Origin: Polytrichum commune
Taxonomy: Eukaryota > Streptophyta > Polytrichopsida > Polytrichales > Polytrichaceae
Assembly: GCA_950295325.1 (NCBI GenBank)
Contig: OX485804.1
Coordinates: forward strand, 8,742,001-8,806,000
Direction of reading: 5' to 3'
Length of the DNA: 64,000 nt
Part shown: positions 59,036 to 64,000 of the stretch, one piece after another
How the letters are laid out: every line of letters begins with the position of its first letter
Position numbering within the stretch: the first letter of the stretch is position 1
The notes under the pieces: model-generated
The model's input: the letters and a program-made list of their open reading frames with translations, nothing else
The model's database searches: none
Told to the model about the DNA's origin: nothing
Made by a program: the position numbers and the translations under genes

Positions 59036-60689
59036 CATATGTCTACACGCACTTTTGAGTGGAGCCTTCTTTAAGTACTATGTGGCCTTCCAACTGAGCT
59101 ACCCGCCTACGTAGTACCAACCATGCTAAAAATACAAGTAAGAGGTGGTGGAGAGGTTAAACAAGGGTCGCATTACAAACTAGCATAGTTGAATCCAAAT
59201 ACACATCATATTGCACCATTTATGGTATTTAGTGTCACGTGTGTATTAATGTTATTTACTCTATTTTGAGGCGTATGCTAGGTTACATTGATGATCAACA
59301 ACTTCAATGTTATTTGTCACTTGGCACTTACTAAGATCTTGGCATGAGTATGTTCAATAATGTTGTGAGGTGTATGCCTATGTTACATAACAATCTATGG
59401 TTTGACTACAATGTACACAAAATGACAAGTCTCGACATTAGTATGTTCAAGAATATCTTCCTCTTGCGTACTAGATTATAAACACATGACACTTGCCATT
59501 AGTGTGCTCAATAATATCTTCCCCTTGCATACTAAAATGCAAAACTATCATCTCAAGTATCCCAACGTGCTACGCTAAATGTCTTGATGTAAATCAAATT
59601 TTCACGTTAAAAAACTGCTTATATTGGCGAATAGTATCATATTTGGCAATAAGTAGACATGACATTGTGAGACCTCTAAGCATCTAGTTTAGGTCCATTG
59701 CAAATAGTGTACGTGATACTGACAGATTGTAGTCATCAAATTCTACCAATTCATGATTCATATGCACAGGTACAATATGTTGGTGTAACATGAGCCCAAG
59801 CTAGCTATTATGTGTCAAAAACATTTATCCACATTTTACATTTAGGAACAAAGTTATGGACCAAATATGCAAATTAAACCAAAACATGTCCTCAAAGGCT
59901 AAGCCATCCATCGGCAAGTTATCGAATGATACATATGCCAAAAATAGGCATGATCATATCTCCTAAACATGGCATAAGACAAATCGCTCTTAAATGTAGT
60001 CTGCCCTAAGTTACGTAAATATTGTGACAACACATGTGATTCATTGTAGTTTACACAATTTTCAACCCTTCCACTTTGCAATGCACCATAAGTAACATTC
60101 ATACATAAATACTGTATATGGACTTTGGTTCACAACACCTACACATAAATGAAGGGGGGGGGGGGGGGTAAAAACATGCCTCCTATAAGTTTGCGGTTTA
60201 TTCATCCCAATTTGAACTTTGAAGACTAATATGAGGTCCTTGACCCCAATTGAGGGGTAAGCTCGGCTAACATTGACAATCCATAGCCTCTACAATAGTA
60301 ATCAACGTTTTCACTCTCCCCTTTGGTAGATGTCATAAAACTTTACTCCATAGATATATAATCTTTTCCATATGGATACAACCAATAAAAATCAGTTGTA
60401 TAGTTGTAATCAATGTTTCACCCTCCCCATCGGTAAGTGTCACAAAACTTTACCCCATGGATACATAATTGATCACTTGACCAAGAACATAATGATTAAT
60501 TGGAACTCGTGACAAATTCCGTGGATGAATGCACCATATCATCCATAATTCTCATATTATGTCCTTGAGCCGGCCGATTACAATTGATACTATGGCCCTA
60601 TAATGGGGCAGAGCCAATTAAAGTTGTAATGTAATTATGTCTTGTAATGAAAGGAGAGGGGGGAGGGGGTTGGAAACCCTAGAGAGAGA
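59036..60689. other. Intergenic, nothing recognised
   Basis: A 15-base G run lies at 60154-60168, and there are two diverged copies of a TGTCAnAAAACTTTAC-type phrase near 60333 and 60429. No gene. Confidence 0.5.
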
Positions 60690-62510
60690 GAGAGATCATA
60701 TACGAGCGTATCTCTCATCCATCCAACATAAAAAACCTTGAAATAATATGCAACCTATAGATTATTTGTATAGTTGATTTGACACCAAATTTTAGCTTTA
60801 AAGACCCTTGATTGGTGTAGTCAAGGTCATTTGAGATGAATACGATAACAAACCTATAGAGGGTCTGAATTTGTATGTCGGATGGATGAGAGGCGCACTC
60901 ATATGCAATAATTATGGGAGACAAGGAACTCTCATATACAAGTGTACTTCTCATTCATCCAACATAAAAATCATGAAATAATACGCACCCCATATATTAC
61001 TTTGTTTAGTTGATTTGACACCAAATTTTAGCTTTAAAAGACCCTGAACTAGTGTACTCGAGATCGTGTGAGATAAATCGGCAACAAACCTAGAGGGGGT
61101 CAAGTGTTTATGTTGGATGGATGAGAGATGCAGCGTTCTCATGTATACGAGAATTCCCTCTCTCCCCCCCTAGCAAGTAGGAAGGGAGTGGGAGGCAAAC
61201 TCTAAGTAGGTACGGTAATCTCCCGCTTAAGTATGCACTTTGAACCAGAGTCGTTGGTGTGCACTTAGTTGGTAGGTGCGTACTTTACTCATATCGCTTT
61301 CTAGACCCTATGGTTCAATGAATTGCAATGGGAAACGTATGAAACTCAAGGCAACCCACTTGACCAAAGCCCAATGATGTGAAATCATTGCAAAGTTAAG
61401 CAAGCCGAACATGGTGAGCAAGCATGCGTTGGGGCGGGAGTATGAAGTCAGTGAAGGCACCATCTGGAAAGTTTGGGACAATTGGGAGAACATACTGCAA
61501 CGAAATCCAACCTATCGAGACATTTGCTGAGTCTGAAAGTGCTACCGACTTCAAAGGCTTTGAAGCTTTACACACCATTGTCCTCAACATCGACGACCAA
61601 TTGCTTTGCTCTAATGTTCAAACGGAAGCTGGACATATGTATGATGAATTGTGACGATCGTTTTAGACGTTTCAGCGAAACTTTAACAAACTGACATGTA
61701 ATGTCAAGCATTGAAAATTCATGCATTCGTGACAAATGACTTTGCATGACATGTTCAAACAATAAAGTATGAACCCTACTTTTTGTCAAAACAATTGCGC
61801 ACTTAATTGGGATGCGTACTTAAACGGGTGCGTACTTAAGCGGGAGAATACTGTAGGAGAAATCGAAGCTTGACCCCCTATAGGGTTGTCGCCGCATTTA
61901 TCTCCAATGACCTCGACTACACTAATTTGGAGTGTTTGAAGCTACACTAATTTGGGTATCCAATGAACTAAACAAAGTAATCTCCGGGCTGCACATATAT
62001 TAGTGCATGGCCTTGATGTTGGATGGATGAGAGAGAGCATGCAAGCAAGAAGAAGGGGGGGGGGGCTAGGGGGGGCTATGGATGAAATAATACGAACCCT
62101 GAAGATTACTTTGTTTAGTTGACTTGACACTGGAACTTAGCTTTAAAGACATTGAACTAGTGTACTTGAGATCATGTGAGATAAATCGTCAACAAACCTA
62201 GAGGGGGTCAAGTGTTTATGTTGGATGGATGAGAGATACAACATTATCGTGTATACGAGAATCCCCTCTCTCCCTCCTAACAAGCAAGAAGGAAGTAGGA
62301 GGCAAACTCTAAGTAGGTAAAGGAAATCAAAGCTTGACCCCCTATAGGTTTGTCGCCGCACTCATCTCCAACGACCTCGACTACACTAATTCGGGTGTCC
62401 AATGAAGTAAACAAAGCAATCTCCGGGCTGAACATCATATATTAGTGTGGGGCTTTGATGGTGGATGGATGAGAGAGAGAGAGAGAAAGCAAGCAGGAAG
62501 GGAGAAGGGA
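60690..62510 (+). repeat. Tandemly duplicated repeat block with MITE-like units
   Basis: Three diverged units of the CCTCTCATCCATCCAACAT family (60690-60915, 60917-61168, 62090-62275) are followed in two of them by the same downstream sequence (GGAGGCAAACTCTAAGTAGG, then AGCTTGACCCCCTATAGG, then ATCTCCGGGCTG). The second block (62090-62510) therefore duplicates 60980-62065. The first block carries a 641-bp insertion that the second lacks. Confidence 0.8.
61213..61853 (+). mobile_element. Pogo-like deletion-derived transposon, 641 bp, TA target duplication
   Basis: The left end CGGTAATCTCCCGCTTAAGT pairs with the reversed right end CAGTATTCTCCCGCTTAAGT. TA lies on both sides (61211-61212 and 61854-61855). 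The duplicated block at about 62320 shows the uninterrupted site with a single TA. Inside, one frame near 61350-61500 reads AKLSKPNMVSKHALGREYEV and SEGTIWKVWDNWENIL, matching the psq/CENP-B helix-turn-helix of pogo-type transposases, with in-frame stops. The catalytic core is missing. Non-autonomous and dependent on a related transposase. Confidence 0.85.
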
Positions 62511-62650
62511 GGGGGGGCTAGGGAGGGGGGCCTAGGCTAGGGAGTGTAGGGGAGTTAAGTGCAGTAGGAAGGAAGGAAGGCTTGATGGCTCGGACACAAA
62601 CAAACACAAACACAACGCTGGGCAGCCATGTCCATGCATGGTGAAGCCAA

Positions 62651-62720
62651 GCTCTCATCTCTCTTCTCTCCTCTCTCCTCTCTCTCCCCTCTCTCTCCCT
62701 CTCTCTCTCTCTCTCTCTCC
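62651..62720. repeat. (CT)n tract in the UPL3 leader region
   Basis: A nearly pure CT tract of about 70 bp, roughly 490 bp before the UPL3 ATG. CT-rich tracts are common in plant 5' UTRs. It is complementary to the GA tract at 63132-63150. Confidence 0.9.
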
Positions 62721-62950
62721 CAGCCTCCGAAGCCCTTCCCTTGCCTTGCCTCTCTTCTCAAATCTCTCTTGCTCTCTCGGGGGCTCCCATACAAGCCCAT
62801 ACGCCCTAACACCGGCCTTCCTTCTGCACATCGTGAACATTAAAGAGAGGTCCATCCCGGACCATTTCTTTGCTCTGTTTTTGGTGTTGCGAGGGTGCTG
62901 CTGCTGTCTGTGGAGGTCTGGCGCTTCTTTGTGGTGCCCTGGGGTGCGCG

Positions 62951-63106
62951 ATGAGTAGGAGGAGTGGAGGAGAGGGCAATTTCGAGGGCAATTGGCGAGG
63001 AATTGGAGGTGGAGGGAGGTTTGGGAGCGGTTGCGGAGGGAATTGTTGTTGTTGTTGGTGCGTGGGGCGTCGGAGAGGGATTGTGATGTGCAATTGTTGT
63101 GTGTGA
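62951..63106 (+). promoter_or_regulatory. Possible upstream ORF (51 codons) in the UPL3 leader
   Basis: ATG at 62951 opens a glycine/cysteine-rich 51-codon frame that ends 104 bp before the UPL3 start codon. If transcribed, it could reduce initiation at the main ATG. The peptide is low-complexity, so any effect would be through its presence rather than its sequence. Confidence 0.35.
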
Positions 63107-63131
63107 GTGAGGAGAAACGAAGGAAGGAAAG

Positions 63132-63165
63132 AAAGAGAGAGAGAGAGAGAGGGGGGGGGGGGGGG
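63132..63165. repeat. (GA)n followed by a 15-base G run in the UPL3 leader
   Basis: About ten GA units, then G15 at 63151-63165, followed by more purine-rich sequence up to the ATG at 63211. It could pair with the upstream CT tract or form a G-rich structure in RNA. Confidence 0.85.
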
Positions 63166-63210
63166 AGGAGGAGGAAAGCGGGGGGCTAGGGGGGAGGGGG
63201 AGGGGATTTT

Positions 63211-64000
63211 ATGGAAACGCGCAGTCGCAAGCGGGTGGAGGCCACGGCACATCGGCCATCCCCTGCTTCCAAGAGAGCACGTCATTCAGGTTCCGGGGCT
63301 TCTTCTTCATCTGCTACTGCTGCTGCCGGGGCTGCTGTTTCTTCCAATCCGCCTCCCCCCCGTGCCCGCCCTTCCACGCGAACATCTACCGCTGCCGCAG
63401 CCGCGGCGTCGGTGTCCTCCTCGGCCATACCGACAGCGCAATCGGGCGAGAGTGGGATGGATACGGTGCCGAGTTCGAGTTCGAGGAGGGATCAGGGGAC
63501 ATCGGGGAGGGGGGAGAGTGAGAGAGCCTGTAAACGGCCTATGGAGGAAGAAGAGGAGGACCAGCGGGCAATTGAGGGAAAAGAGATTGAGAAAGGGAAA
63601 GAGAAGGAAGCGGAAAAGGAAAGGGAAGCGGAAAAGGAGATAGAGAAAGAGAGGATTAGAGGAGATGTATGCGATAGGGATAGGACAGACGCAGCAGCAG
63701 CAGCAACGGCAGCATGCAGTACTGATGATGATGAGAACGATGGTGAAGGTGATGGTGGCAGCAGTTTGCACCAGAATCTGGCATCGGCGAGTAGTGCACT
63801 CCATGGGCTGCTGAGAAAGCTGGGTGCAGGACTTGACGATCTGCTGCCGCCGTCTTCAGTTGCCCCGTCATCGCATCAAAGCAGCAGGTTGAAGCGAATT
63901 CTTTCAGGTTTACGGGCAGAGGGAGAAGAGGGGAGACAATTGGAAGCTCTGTCTCAATTATGCGAGCTCCTGTCAATTGGCACTGAAGACTCCCTCAGCA
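63211..64000 (+). CDS. UPL3: HECT E3 ubiquitin ligase, UPL3/KAKTUS type, 5' part
   Basis: The first 263 codons are open from ATG 63211 to the window edge; the gene continues to the right. The start METRSRKR is the family's conserved N-terminus. A low-complexity region follows: serine/alanine-rich to about 80, then acidic and E/K-rich charged repeats to about 160, then alanine- and aspartate-rich. Conserved segments come next: SSALHGLLRKLGAGLDDLLP (194-213), ILSGLRAEGEEG (230-241) and a final CELLSIGTEDSLS, the beginning of the armadillo-repeat region. UPL3 proteins are near 1,900 residues with a C-terminal HECT domain that transfers ubiquitin; in Arabidopsis they regulate trichome endoreduplication and transcription-factor turnover. 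No intron in this part. UPL4 is the alternative paralogue, but the N-terminus fits UPL3 better. Confidence 0.93.
   Translation, partial: METRSRKRVEATAHRPSPASKRARHSGSGASSSSATAAAGAAVSSNPPPPRARPSTRTSTAAAAAASVSSSAIPTAQSGESGMDTVPSSSSRRDQGTSGRGESERACKRPMEEEEEDQRAIEGKEIEKGKEKEAEKEREAEKEIEKERIRGDVCDRDRTDAAAAATAACSTDDDENDGEGDGGSSLHQNLASASSALHGLLRKLGAGLDDLLPPSSVAPSSHQSSRLKRILSGLRAEGEEGRQLEALSQLCELLSIGTEDSLS

Noticed and set aside
62806-63285. 159-codon proline/serine-rich frame on the - strand
   Set aside because: It is the antisense of the purine-rich UPL3 leader and start; its composition comes from GA, GGA and TTG repeats.
63107-63643. 178-codon arginine/glycine-rich + strand frame
   Set aside because: Shadow frame over the UPL3 N-terminus; the METRSRKR frame from 63211 carries the conserved segments.
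63307-63804. 165-codon - strand frame
   Set aside because: Antisense of the UPL3 low-complexity region; no independent support.
1-64000. CRISPR arrays, rRNA genes, bacterial operons
   Set aside because: No regularly spaced short repeats with unique spacers, no rRNA-like sequence, and genes have plant-type introns. The 76-bp minisatellite has no spacers.

Overview
The window looks like nuclear DNA of a land plant. It holds three spliced or long-frame plant genes with GT-AG introns: an ABCA-type transporter, a strictosidine-synthase/SMP-30-like membrane protein, and the 5' end of a UPL3-type HECT ubiquitin ligase. It also holds exon fragments of plant PP2A-A and organellar gyrase A, set in about 50 kb of AT-rich, repeat-dominated intergenic DNA. 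A pogo-type DDE transposon and a LINE with both RNase H and a restriction-like endonuclease are uncommon in flowering plants, so I lean towards a bryophyte or lycophyte. That is inference only. All calls come from reading the sequence; no database search was run.

Layout. 1-9.5 kb: repeats, including a MITE with 23-bp inverted ends, a 76-bp minisatellite with an ABC-ABC-A higher-order pattern, and a 927-bp Harbinger/Tourist-like element with a TTA target duplication. 9.6-17.7 kb: a triplicated leader region and an intact 18-exon ABCA gene (976 codons) on the + strand, followed at once by a palindrome-ended repeat. 18-21.4 kb: AT-rich DNA and a Ty3-type fossil. 21.7-26.0 kb: exon pieces of PP2A-A and gyrase A with their introns, abutting a broken pogo-type transposase on the - strand. 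26-30 kb: MITEs. 30.2-32.2 kb: an intact two-exon SMP-30-like gene whose TATA box lies about 30 bp from a MITE end. 32-46 kb: more MITEs and tandem duplications. 46.9-48.9 kb: 3' part of a LINE on the - strand, apparently nested in a MITE. 49-62.5 kb: further MITEs, two foldback hairpins (one MULE-like with an 11-bp target duplication), and a tandem segmental duplication in which one copy carries a 641-bp pogo-like insertion and the other keeps the empty site. 62.6-64 kb: leader and first 263 codons of a UPL3-like gene that runs off the right edge.

The three host genes are functionally unrelated (lipid-type transport, secretory/membrane beta-propeller protein, ubiquitin ligation). Most of the novelty is in the repeats: captured gene fragments, several TIR families with readable target duplications, nested insertions, and many long G or C runs.
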